DNA of 64,000 nucleotides from positions 62,001 to 126,000 of the forward strand of contig JAEWIS010000031.1 in assembly GCA_023386955.1 (NCBI GenBank). The letters run 5' to 3'. A model generated the notes under the pieces. That model searched no databases. It was not told the origin of the DNA and saw only the letters and a program-made list of their open reading frames with translations. Numbering within the stretch: position 1 is the first letter of the stretch; every line of letters begins with the position of its first letter. Both the position numbers and the translations under genes were made by a program. The stretch is from Bacillota bacterium (lineage in GTDB: Bacteria > Bacillota > Bacilli > Paenibacillales > NBRC-103111). Shown in pieces: positions 16,319 through 24,637 of the stretch.

Positions 16319-17491
16319 TCATTCGGAGATGGAATCCGTATTCAAGCCCACCCGTTTGATCCGGACATGGGTCTCCACAGTGACCTCCGCCCTTGCAAAA
16401 TAGGTGTTCCATTCCTCCCGGATCGGCTTGAGAAACTTCGGCTGCTGGCGGTACATATGATTGCCGAAGCCGAAAATATCGGTCTTGTAGGTCTCTTGGG
16501 CTTTTTTCAGCGTCTGCCGGATATCCGACTCGATGGTTTCCTCCGCTAAGCGGGCATATTTTTCCAATTCCATGGTAGTGAGCGCATCGGGGGATTCGGT
16601 CATCTCCAGGAAGCTGTCCATCCGGATGGTGACATGGAAGCGGGGAGTGTTCCCTTCATGGGAGGCCTTGACCACCGTTTTGGATTTGATGATCCGGATC
16701 GTAAAGTCCCTGCCTCCCCCGAGGGGGGCGGTGACCGACGTGTTGCGCAGCCCTCCCTTCAGCCACAGGTAGCTGCGGGTATCCTTGATGTCCATAAATC
16801 CCAGCAGCTTCATATCCTGTATAACGGCAAGGCCGGAAATGATGGCATTGGACGGAGGCATGGAGTTCTCGATATTCTCCCTCCCGTTTTCCGGATTGCC
16901 GGTTACCTGAACCCCTACGATAACGGCGCCTTTCCCGGGACTCATACGGGCGTTCAACAAATCGCTCAGCCGGATGTCCGGATCGGACCCCCATTCCCTC
17001 ACCGCGATCTGCAGCTGTTTGTTGAGTTTGCCTGTGGCGTATTTTTCCGTAGGGTTGGTGATCTTGAGGGCCTCCTCCGCCTTTTTGCCCCGGACCACCA
17101 CTACATTAAAGTTATCCCGGGTCTCCCGCCCCCGCTCCAAATAATCGAAAAACTGAACCTCTCCCTCCCGGAGGATGGTTTCACTGATGGCCAGCAGCTG
17201 CATGTGGGAATAGATCAGCTCCCGGCCCAGCCCAACATTCATTTTGCGCGACAGATCCGCCACCGTATTGCCCTGCATGGAATACAGCTGGGAGGGGGCT
17301 ACCCGTCCTCCTGTGGTTTTGTCATATTCACTGGGAACGATACACTCCACTGTGAGCTTGTATTTGTAGGGAGGGCTTCCCTTGTCCACCGCCATGCCCA
17401 CCACAAAAAATACGTCGGACAGCTCCGTATAATCCCAGCACCCGGACACGGATACGGCCAGAAGCACCACCATCAGCCACTTCCGGATCAT
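16319..17491 (-). CDS. gerC: Ger(x)C family germination lipoprotein (GerC subunit)
   Basis: This 390-residue protein has a lipoprotein signal (MVVLLAVSVSGCWDYTEL; lipobox S-G-C, with the typical CWD/E start of mature GerC proteins). The family's C-terminal domain (LAEETIESDIRQTLKKAQETYKTDIFGFGNHMYRQQPKF) is at the end. GerC is the lipid-anchored subunit of nutrient-germinant receptors in the spore inner membrane. Its ATG overlaps the stop of the GerA gene by four bases (ATGA). The specific receptor group (GerA, GerB, GerK or other) cannot be fixed, so the symbol is generic. Confidence 0.93.
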   Translation of the reverse strand: MIRKWLMVVLLAVSVSGCWDYTELSDVFFVVGMAVDKGSPPYKYKLTVECIVPSEYDKTTGGRVAPSQLYSMQGNTVADLSRKMNVGLGRELIYSHMQLLAISETILREGEVQFFDYLERGRETRDNFNVVVVRGKKAEEALKITNPTEKYATGKLNKQLQIAVREWGSDPDIRLSDLLNARMSPGKGAVIVGVQVTGNPENGRENIENSMPPSNAIISGLAVIQDMKLLGFMDIKDTRSYLWLKGGLRNTSVTAPLGGGRDFTIRIIKSKTVVKASHEGNTPRFHVTIRMDSFLEMTESPDALTTMELEKYARLAEETIESDIRQTLKKAQETYKTDIFGFGNHMYRQQPKFLKPIREEWNTYFARAEVTVETHVRIKRVGLNTDSISE

Positions 17492-19011
17492 GGTCGCTGT
17501 CCCCCCTTTTTCTTTTTGGGCGGAGAAGGATTATGGGCATCAGGCTGCTTTACAGGTGAGGGAGATTGCAGATAAGCCGGCCGCTTCTTCAGGAGCCACA
17601 AGGGAAAGCGCAGCAATATATCCTCATGATCCTTGATATTCAGCGGGCCGAAGGGTGCTGTATAAGGGACTCCGAAGGAGCGGATGGAGCACATATGCCC
17701 GATCATGACCATCATCCCCATCATGACCCCATAGAAGCCGGCCAACGCTCCCAGAGTAAGCAGGCCGAACCGCAAGAGCCGCGAGGAAACCGATAAATTA
17801 TAAATCGGGGATACGAAGCTGGAAATGGCGGTTAAAGCCACAATAATGACCATGATGTTGGAAACAATACCTGCTTCTACCGCCGCCGTGCCGATGACAA
17901 GACCGCCTACTATGGAGACGGTAGGACCCACAGCCCGCGGCATACGCACCCCGGCCTCCCGCAGAATTTCGAAGGTGATCTCCATCAGCATCGCTTCCAC
18001 AAAAACCGGGAAGGGCAAATTTTCACGCTGGGAGCTTATGGTGAACAGCAATTCCGTCGGAATCAGCTCCATGTGATAGGTAATGGCCGAAATGTAAATG
18101 GCCGGAAACAAAAGGGCGATCAGAAATGACAAATACCGGATAAAGCGGACAAAGGTGCTGATCAAAAAGGGCTGGTAATAATCCTCCGACGACTGGAAGA
18201 AATCGCTGAATACCGTGGGGATGGTCAGCACAAAGGGACTGCCGTCCACCAAAATGGCCGCTTTGCCGCTGACCAGATGGCCGCATACGCCGTCAGGCCG
18301 TTCCGTCGTATAGATTAGAGGAAACGGAGTCAGGGTTTTGTCGACAATGTAGTCCTCCAGCATTCCCGAATCGAATAAGGCGTTGGGCTTGGCCTTTGCC
18401 AGCCGTTTACGCGCTTCCTCCAGGATTCCGGGATTCACGATTCCCTGGATAAATGCCAGATAGACGGTAGTGGAGGTATCGCTGCCCAGCACAAATTTTT
18501 CAAAGCACAGGCCCGGATGGGTTATTCTTCTGCGCACCAGCCCGAGATTAATATCGATGGATTCGGTGAACCCTTCCTTGGGTCCCTTGATAATGGTCTG
18601 GGTGCTGGGCTCCTCCACCTGACGGTACGTGTTGCTGTTGACCACTCCGATGCAGATGCCGCCCTCCAGTCCGTCGATAAGCAGGATAGCCTTGCCCCGC
18701 AGGCATTCATCAATAAGCCTGGACTGGTCCCGTTCCACCGCACAGCCGGCTCCGGGCATGGCCCGGTTGCACAGCTCCTCCAGAGTAAGGTTGTCTTGAA
18801 GCTCTTCTTTCTGCTGGAAAAAGTTATCCATAGCGTGCTGCAGCTTGTCCGACAGCACCGCCTGATCGGCCATGGAGGCAAACCATAACACGGCGCATTC
18901 CTTGTTTCCCAACCGGAACTGGTTGATCCGGAAATCGGCCGATTGAACAAAGGTGTTCCGGTACTTATTCAGGCGTTCATTCCATATTGCCGCTGCATCC
19001 ACATTCGTCAT
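17488..19011 (-). CDS. gerA: GerA family spore germination protein (A subunit)
   Basis: The protein is 507 residues from the ATG at 19011. It has an N-terminal soluble domain, a central DGLEGGICIGVVNSNTYRQVEEPSTQ region typical of GerA subunits, then about five membrane helices and a basic, proline-rich tail. I chose 19011 because it overlaps the GerB stop by four bases, matching the GerA-GerC junction. A GTG three codons later has a better Shine-Dalgarno match (AAAGGA), and an in-frame ATG at 19065 lacks good spacing. GerA subunits form the germinant receptor with GerB and GerC. Confidence 0.93.
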   Translation of the reverse strand: MTNVDAAAIWNERLNKYRNTFVQSADFRINQFRLGNKECAVLWFASMADQAVLSDKLQHAMDNFFQQKEELQDNLTLEELCNRAMPGAGCAVERDQSRLIDECLRGKAILLIDGLEGGICIGVVNSNTYRQVEEPSTQTIIKGPKEGFTESIDINLGLVRRRITHPGLCFEKFVLGSDTSTTVYLAFIQGIVNPGILEEARKRLAKAKPNALFDSGMLEDYIVDKTLTPFPLIYTTERPDGVCGHLVSGKAAILVDGSPFVLTIPTVFSDFFQSSEDYYQPFLISTFVRFIRYLSFLIALLFPAIYISAITYHMELIPTELLFTISSQRENLPFPVFVEAMLMEITFEILREAGVRMPRAVGPTVSIVGGLVIGTAAVEAGIVSNIMVIIVALTAISSFVSPIYNLSVSSRLLRFGLLTLGALAGFYGVMMGMMVMIGHMCSIRSFGVPYTAPFGPLNIKDHEDILLRFPLWLLKKRPAYLQSPSPVKQPDAHNPSPPKKKKGGQRP

Positions 19012-20126
19012 CCTTTCCCGGAAGCTTTCGGGCGCCTGCTGCGCTTCCACAGGGTCAGCAGCCATAGTCCCCCGGGCAGCACCAGCTGAAAGGGGATATG
19101 GAGATAGTAGGGCACAACCTCCAGCCCCTCCGCAATATGCTCCATATAATCACTGGCCAGCAGAAGCGAGGTCAAGGCCACCAGAACCGCCACAGGCACG
19201 GAAAAATAACGGTAGCCCACACCCGTTATATATTCAGCACCCTTCAATCCGGCATAAAACAGGGCGGCCACCTTCACAAAAAGCCCCAAGAGCATCAGGA
19301 ACACCACCACACCGTCCAACCGTTCGAAGAGAAACCCCACATCGATGGAGCGGTTTACACTCAGCAAGGGAAACACCGTCCGTTTAACGCGCTCAGGGGT
19401 CAGAACGGTTACCTGCAGAACGGACACAAAAGCCAGCACGCTGCCGCTGATCAGTAGCCCTGTCCACATAAATTTGCGCAGCTTTGCCTGTCCGGCGGTT
19501 TGGCTCATGAGAATCGTCAGGGCGATGCTTTCTCCAAAGGGAAATGTGAGTATTTTGGGGTAGGCCTCCGTCAGCACAGGCCTCCAGCCTTCGGCAAGAA
19601 CCGGCTGCAGGTAGCTGAAATGAATCGACCTGTTAATGACGAGGAGCACCAGCATCAAAAGAAAAAACAGCATAAAATAAGGGATGATCATCTCGGTGGT
19701 ACGTGCAAAAACCTCCACTCCCAGGTAGAGGATATAGGCAATAACCAGGATGAAGGAAAAGGAAATGAACTCATTGGGGGAAGCCGGATAAACCGCTGTA
19801 TCCAAAAGCTCGATAAGATCCCTCATGACCACTGCCGCCATATACAAAAAATAACCGATGTAGCACACCCCGACGGGAACGGCTCCCCATTTGGTCAAAA
19901 ACTCCTCATACAGCAGGTACAAATTCTTCCCGTTCCCGTAGCGTACCAGCGACAGGTACATGGTGATCAACAGGAAAGCCCCCGCCAGTGCGCATAATAC
20001 AGCAAGCCATGCATCCTGCCCCGCCGCCGGGGCCACTCCGACCAGTACGGAGGAGCCGATTTCGAAGGTGATGAGGATAAGGAACATCTGGGTCAAGGAA
20101 ATTTGTTCAACCGATGTATCCTGCAT
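19008..20126 (-). CDS. gerB: GerB/GerAB family endospore germination permease
   Basis: This 372-residue protein has about ten transmembrane helices and belongs to the amino-acid/polyamine transporter-like spore permease family. It begins with ISLTQMFLILITFEIGSSVLVGVAPAAGQDAW, a typical start. In receptors this subunit is thought to bind the germinant. It follows a small membrane-protein gene by 24 bases and precedes the A and C subunits, giving the order B-A-C rather than the A-B-C order of many Bacillus receptors. Confidence 0.92.
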   Translation of the reverse strand: MQDTSVEQISLTQMFLILITFEIGSSVLVGVAPAAGQDAWLAVLCALAGAFLLITMYLSLVRYGNGKNLYLLYEEFLTKWGAVPVGVCYIGYFLYMAAVVMRDLIELLDTAVYPASPNEFISFSFILVIAYILYLGVEVFARTTEMIIPYFMLFFLLMLVLLVINRSIHFSYLQPVLAEGWRPVLTEAYPKILTFPFGESIALTILMSQTAGQAKLRKFMWTGLLISGSVLAFVSVLQVTVLTPERVKRTVFPLLSVNRSIDVGFLFERLDGVVVFLMLLGLFVKVAALFYAGLKGAEYITGVGYRYFSVPVAVLVALTSLLLASDYMEHIAEGLEVVPYYLHIPFQLVLPGGLWLLTLWKRSRRPKASGKG

Positions 20127-20150
20127 GAAATCCCCTCCCCCAATGCACGG

Positions 20151-20378
20151 CTAAGACTGCTTGCTCCGTTTGGCCTTCCAGAACCGGTAATCCGTAACCC
20201 CTCCCCACAAGAGGCCAAACATCCAAAAGAACAAATAATAGATAATGTTCATATTTTCATTTTTGCTGAAGACGCTTAGCAGCTCCAGCTGGATGCTTTG
20301 CTTGCGCAGCAGCATGTCAACCAGGGCAATAAGCGCCGCCAAGGTAAAGCTCAAGATGAAATACATTACGGTAACCAT
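20151..20378 (-). CDS. Small two-helix membrane protein in the germination operon
   Basis: This 75-residue protein has two hydrophobic segments (YFILSFTLAALIALVDMLL and IIYYLFFWMFGLLWGG) and a basic end. The ATG at 20378 has GGGAAG seven bases upstream; a GTG five codons earlier is an alternative. It lies between the CBO0543 genes and gerB with short gaps and is probably translated from the same message. Small two-helix proteins occur in some germinant-receptor operons, but I cannot assign this one firmly. Confidence 0.65.
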   Translation of the reverse strand: MVTVMYFILSFTLAALIALVDMLLRKQSIQLELLSVFSKNENMNIIYYLFFWMFGLLWGGVTDYRFWKAKRSKQS

Positions 20379-20405
20379 GCCGCCACTTCCCACTTTCGTA
20401 TTGGT

Positions 20406-20897
20406 TTACCTTTTCCCCGATACAGACACTCTATGCGGGCCAAAAAACCAAACAAAGAAAAGTCTGGATACCGCCAACGTCAGGCCGACGCTGATGGTGG
20501 TCCAATACCATTTCCAGCCCGTGTATCTCACCAGATCGGTATAGGCCTCGATCAGCAACTCGGGTATGGTGATGCCGAAGGCAAACAATGCGGTCCAGCC
20601 CAGTTTGGCTCTGGCGGAGCCTTTTTCCGGGTAAAAAAAATTATAGTAAACGGCTACAACCGGATAGCATAAATATTCGAACAAAAAGCTGGTGCTGCTG
20701 GACTTGGCCAGCTCCCGCACCGGGTAGATGAGCCAGCCGGCCTCCACGGCGATCAGCCCCAGAAACCAGGCCAGCATGTTCTGAAACAGGAAAACAGCAT
20801 GGGCCTCTCTCCGCCTATGGGCGGGAACGGCAGCAAACCCTGCGATGCCAATCAGGTAAACCACTCCCAGAAACCCGTACTGCAGGCTAACGCTCAT
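20406..20897 (-). CDS. CBO0543-family membrane protein (second copy)
   Basis: This 163-residue protein has five predicted membrane helices and resembles the CBO0543 family (WLIYPVRELAKSSSTSFLFEYLCYPVVAVYYNFFYP). It is a paralogue of the upstream gene at 20894-21385, sharing the PVRE...F.F.Y..YPV core and similar length. Its ATG overlaps the upstream stop by four bases. The function is unknown; the position at the head of a ger operon suggests a spore membrane role. Confidence 0.8.
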   Translation of the reverse strand: MSVSLQYGFLGVVYLIGIAGFAAVPAHRRREAHAVFLFQNMLAWFLGLIAVEAGWLIYPVRELAKSSSTSFLFEYLCYPVVAVYYNFFYPEKGSARAKLGWTALFAFGITIPELLIEAYTDLVRYTGWKWYWTTISVGLTLAVSRLFFVWFFGPHRVSVSGKR

Positions 20898-21385
20898 GCC
20901 CCGCCCCCTCCTCCGTTCCGCTTGAGCCCCCGAAAGTACCAGGCGGCATATATGCGGGTGACGTTAAACGCCAAAAACATAATCAGAAAGCTCAGCAGCC
21001 AGTTGAACTTCACATGGTCAATCAGTTGGGTGTAACTCCGCACCAGCTGCATCAGGCCTGACAAACCGCCTACTGCCGCAAGCTGGTAAGCGGTTTGTTT
21101 CCATTTGGAGGCATGAAACGGATAATAAAGGTTCGCCAGCATAGAGATCACAGGATAAAACAAATAGTTGAACGTAAAATTGGACCGGGTGGCAACCGGG
21201 AATTCCCGGACCGGATGCGTCATGAAGTCCAGCTCCACCAGAAGCAGGCCGGCGGGCCAGGTAATCACCTGTGCAGACAGAAACAGGATGCAGGCTTCCT
21301 TCACTCTGTTCCGGGGAACCAGAAGGATGAAGATGGCGAAGCTGATCAGCCAGGCGGCAGTAAGAACTCCTCTTTCCAGCGTCAT
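20894..21385 (-). CDS. CBO0543-family membrane protein (first copy)
   Basis: This 163-residue protein (from the ATG at 21385; a longer start at 21415 is possible) has five hydrophobic segments and the same core as its neighbour (THPVREFPVATRSNFTFNYLFYPVISMLANLYYP). The C-terminus ends in a run of five glycines. A G-rich ribosome site (GGAGGGGGGG) lies upstream. It appears to be the first gene of a six-gene operon that leads into gerB, gerA and gerC. I could not recognise a forespore sigma-G promoter upstream. Confidence 0.78.
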   Translation of the reverse strand: MTLERGVLTAAWLISFAIFILLVPRNRVKEACILFLSAQVITWPAGLLLVELDFMTHPVREFPVATRSNFTFNYLFYPVISMLANLYYPFHASKWKQTAYQLAAVGGLSGLMQLVRSYTQLIDHVKFNWLLSFLIMFLAFNVTRIYAAWYFRGLKRNGGGGGA

Positions 21386-21480
21386 CTGCTGGTTATCCCC
21401 CCCTCCTGCAGGCATGCCATGCTTTCTTAGTGTGCATTATTTGGTACAGGTTATAACCGGAAATTTGTAATTTTTTAGGT

Positions 21481-22380
21481 TTACATCGGCTTCGGGATGT
21501 TGCCCGTCAGGGCATACTGCTTCGGCGTTGTGCCATACGTGCGCTTGAACATCCGGATAAAGTGGCTGGTGTCCATGCCGAGCATCTCCGCGACCCCGTC
21601 CACTGTAATGCCGGGATAGTCCTTAAATAGCTGCAAGGAGCGGCTCATGCGCAGCTGCAGCATGTATTGCTGGGGCGTCATGCCGTATGCCGCGACGAAC
21701 AGGCGGTTGAAATGCTGAACCGAATATCCGGCCGCCTTGGCTGCGCCCGACACCAGCAGCCGCTCGGTGGAATGGTCATGTATCCATTGCACGGCTGCCT
21801 GCAAGGCGGAATGGGGCGTATCCGACGGCGGGGGCTTTGGGGACGGCTTTCCGGCCGAATATTGCCCCTCCATCCAGGCCAGCAGCAGATCGTACAACCG
21901 CCTTGAAGCGTCGTAAGCATGTCCTCCGCCCTGCCGGATCGTGTGCCAGATCCCTTCCAGCTTCAGCCATAGCTCTTCGAAGTTGGCCATGCGGATGGCC
22001 ACCGGTTCCGGTTTGCACGGCAGCGGCATCGTCCCGCCGGCCGGCATTTCACCGATGCCCAGCTGCGTGAGCAATCCGTCGGACACGCTGCCGCCAAAAG
22101 CGATAAACCCCACATCCCAGGTATTCTCCGGCGTCTGCGGACGATAAGCATGCCGCATATGCGCGGGCATCAGCAGCGCCATACCCGCCGACAGCCCGTA
22201 CTCGCGACCGTCGGCGATGCGGAAGCTCCCCTGGCCTCTGCGGGTCAGAAACAACTGATGCGCAGGGTAGCCGGCACTCAGCCTGTCGATCCCCGTCTGC
22301 TCATGGCTGCCAACGCAGCGGACGTACAAGGGCAGGCGCTGCTCCAAATTAGCGTTGTCGACGAACAAGAATGGCATCAT
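21481..22380 (-). CDS. AraC-family transcriptional regulator
   Basis: This 299-residue protein has an N-terminal cupin-like arm (residues 20-110, with QLFLTRRGQGSFRIADGREY) and a C-terminal double helix-turn-helix from about 190 (AAGYSVQHFNRLFVAAYGMTPQQYMLQLRMSRS ... VAEMLGMDTSHFIRMFKRTYGTTPKQYAL). It diverges from the GH42 gene across 127 bases and probably controls it in response to an oligosaccharide. GGAG lies about ten bases before the first ATG. An ACGAT...ATCGT dyad in the divergent region could be an operator. Confidence 0.92.
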   Translation of the reverse strand: MMPFLFVDNANLEQRLPLYVRCVGSHEQTGIDRLSAGYPAHQLFLTRRGQGSFRIADGREYGLSAGMALLMPAHMRHAYRPQTPENTWDVGFIAFGGSVSDGLLTQLGIGEMPAGGTMPLPCKPEPVAIRMANFEELWLKLEGIWHTIRQGGGHAYDASRRLYDLLLAWMEGQYSAGKPSPKPPPSDTPHSALQAAVQWIHDHSTERLLVSGAAKAAGYSVQHFNRLFVAAYGMTPQQYMLQLRMSRSLQLFKDYPGITVDGVAEMLGMDTSHFIRMFKRTYGTTPKQYALTGNIPKPM

Positions 22381-22507
22381 CGGTTGGACACTCCTTTTTA
22401 TGTTCAGATCGGACGATTTATTGATCGTTCTGTTCAGTGCTTATATGCGCGGGGTGCACTATGATCAAAGCAGAAGTTGAACTTACTAATTATGAGGTGG
22501 TTTTTCT

Positions 22508-24580
22508 ATGAGAAATCTGGCAGCGCCGATAAGCCCGAAGCTTCCCGTGCTCATGCACGGAGCCGATTATAATCCCGACCAATGGCTGCATGATCCCGCC
22601 ATCCTTGCGGAAGACATCCGGCTTATGAAGCTGGCCGGCTGCAACGTGATGGCCATCGGCATTTTTTCGTGGGCGGCACTGGAGCCCTCCGAAGGCCAAT
22701 TCCAGTTCGAGTGGCTGGATCAGGTGCTGGAGAGCTTCCGCCAAAACGGCATTTACGCCTGGTTAGCAACGCCCAGCGGTGCCCGTCCCGCCTGGCTGGC
22801 CGGACGTTATCCGGAGGTGCTTCGCGTCGGCCCCAACCGGGTACGCAATTTGTACGCGGGCAGGCATAACCACTGCTTCACCTCCCCTGTTTACCGGGAG
22901 AAAACCGCCATCATCAACCGCAAGCTGGCGGAGCGATACGGGTCACATCCCGCAGTGATCGGCTGGCATATATCCAACGAATACGGGGGCGAGTGCCATT
23001 GCGAGCTATGCCAGGAGGCGTTCCGAAGCTGGCTGAAGCGCCAGTACGGCACGCTGGACGCGTTGAATCTGGCCTGGTGGAGCACGTTCTGGGCCCACAC
23101 GTATACGGATTGGCAGCAGATCGAATCCCCTGCTCCCCACGGGGAACGAAATCTTCACGGCATGAATCTGGACTGGCGGCGCTTCGTAACAGAACAGACG
23201 GTTGCCTTCTGCAAGCATGAAATCGACGCCGTGAAATGGGCCAATCCCGGGCTGCCGGTGACGACCAACATGTACACCCTTGAGACTCTGGACTACCGCA
23301 AGTTTGCCCCCATATTGGATGTCATCTCGTGGGATGCCTATCCGGATTGGCATATCGCGCAGGACAACGTCAAGGTAGCTTCGACCTTCGCCTTCCTCCA
23401 CGATATGTTCCGCTCCATGCTGCACAAGCCGTTCGTCTTAATGGAGAGCACGCCCAGCATGACCAACTGGCAGGCGGTATGCAAGCTGAAGAAGCCCGGT
23501 ATGCACCGGTTGTCTTCTCTGCAGGCTGTTGCTCACGGCGCCGATTCGGTGCAATATTTCCAGTGGCGGAAAAGCAGAGGCTCCACCGAAAAATTCCACG
23601 GCGCGGTTGTCGACCATGCCGGGCATGAACATACCCGCGTATTCCGCGACGTCGCGGAGCTGGGCGGCACCTTGGCCAGCCTCTCGGAGGTGACGGGATC
23701 GGCAACCCATGCGGAGACAGCGATTTTGTTCGACTGGGAGAACCGTTGGGCAGTGAAGGACGCCAAGGGCCCACGCAATGCCGGACTGCATTACGAGGAG
23801 ACGGTGCAGGACCATCACCGCGCCTTCTGGCAGCAGGGCATTCCCGTAGACGTAATCGGCAGCGAGGATAACTTCGCCCCTTACAAGCTGATCGTGGCGC
23901 CGATGCTCTACCTGTGCCGGGAAGAAACCGGACGTAAGCTGGAAGCGTTTGTGGAGGGCGGCGGAACGCTGGTTGTAACGTATTGGTCAGGCATCGTCGA
24001 CGAGCATGACCTGTGCCATCTGGGCGGTTTTCCGGGGCCGCTGCGCAAGACGCTGGGCATCTGGGCGGAGGAGATTGACGCCCTGCATGATTACGATCAA
24101 AACGCCGTGTCCCTGATAGAAGGCAACCCGCTGGGATTGTCCGGCCGTTATGAATCGCACCAGCTCTGCGAGCTGATTCATCTGGAGGGAGCGCAAGCAT
24201 TAGGCCAATACACAGACGATTTCTATGCAGAGCGGCCCGCCCTTACGGTGAATAGCCTGGGACAAGGCAAGGCGTATTATATCGCCACCCGGCTTGGAGA
24301 CGATTTTCTCCTTCCGTTTTACCGGGCGGTAGCAGCACAAGCGGGTGTCGCACGGGTGCTGGATTCGGAGCTGCCGGCGGGAGTGACGGCGCAGCTGCGG
24401 ACGGACGGCAGCTCGGACTTTATCTTCCTGATGAACTTCAGTGACAAGGCCGCAGAGGTAGTTCTGGACGGACGGTCCTACATCGATCTCGAAACCAACG
24501 AAACCCTGGAGACGGTCATCCCCTTGCCTGTTGACGGCATCCGCGTGTTGAAGCGGGACGCGGCTCCCCTTCGGTCATAG
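22508..24580 (+). CDS. GH42 beta-galactosidase
   Basis: This 690-residue protein has the normal family length. The TIM barrel carries the acid/base Glu158 (ISNEYGG) and the nucleophile Glu313 (LMESTPS). Cys123 and Cys163, 165 and 168 (CHCELC) form the zinc cluster seen in several GH42 enzymes. A trimerisation domain and a short C-terminal beta domain follow. It has no signal peptide, so it acts in the cytoplasm on imported galactosides or arabinogalacto-oligosaccharides. GAGGTG lies eight bases before the ATG. Its end is convergent with the lyase gene, with a shared terminator. Confidence 0.95.
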   Translation: MRNLAAPISPKLPVLMHGADYNPDQWLHDPAILAEDIRLMKLAGCNVMAIGIFSWAALEPSEGQFQFEWLDQVLESFRQNGIYAWLATPSGARPAWLAGRYPEVLRVGPNRVRNLYAGRHNHCFTSPVYREKTAIINRKLAERYGSHPAVIGWHISNEYGGECHCELCQEAFRSWLKRQYGTLDALNLAWWSTFWAHTYTDWQQIESPAPHGERNLHGMNLDWRRFVTEQTVAFCKHEIDAVKWANPGLPVTTNMYTLETLDYRKFAPILDVISWDAYPDWHIAQDNVKVASTFAFLHDMFRSMLHKPFVLMESTPSMTNWQAVCKLKKPGMHRLSSLQAVAHGADSVQYFQWRKSRGSTEKFHGAVVDHAGHEHTRVFRDVAELGGTLASLSEVTGSATHAETAILFDWENRWAVKDAKGPRNAGLHYEETVQDHHRAFWQQGIPVDVIGSEDNFAPYKLIVAPMLYLCREETGRKLEAFVEGGGTLVVTYWSGIVDEHDLCHLGGFPGPLRKTLGIWAEEIDALHDYDQNAVSLIEGNPLGLSGRYESHQLCELIHLEGAQALGQYTDDFYAERPALTVNSLGQGKAYYIATRLGDDFLLPFYRAVAAQAGVARVLDSELPAGVTAQLRTDGSSDFIFLMNFSDKAAEVVLDGRSYIDLETNETLETVIPLPVDGIRVLKRDAAPLRS

Positions 24581-24584
24581 CTGC

Positions 24585-24630
24585 AAAAAACCCCGGGTAA
24601 GCGAGCAAGTCGCGAGCCTGGGGCTTTTTT
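24585..24630. terminator. Bidirectional terminator between GH42 and lyase genes
   Basis: AAAAAACCCC pairs with GGGGCTTTTTT, and further GG/CC pairs sit inside the stem. It lies between two convergent genes and can serve both. Confidence 0.8.
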
Positions 24631-24637
24631 GTTTGTT

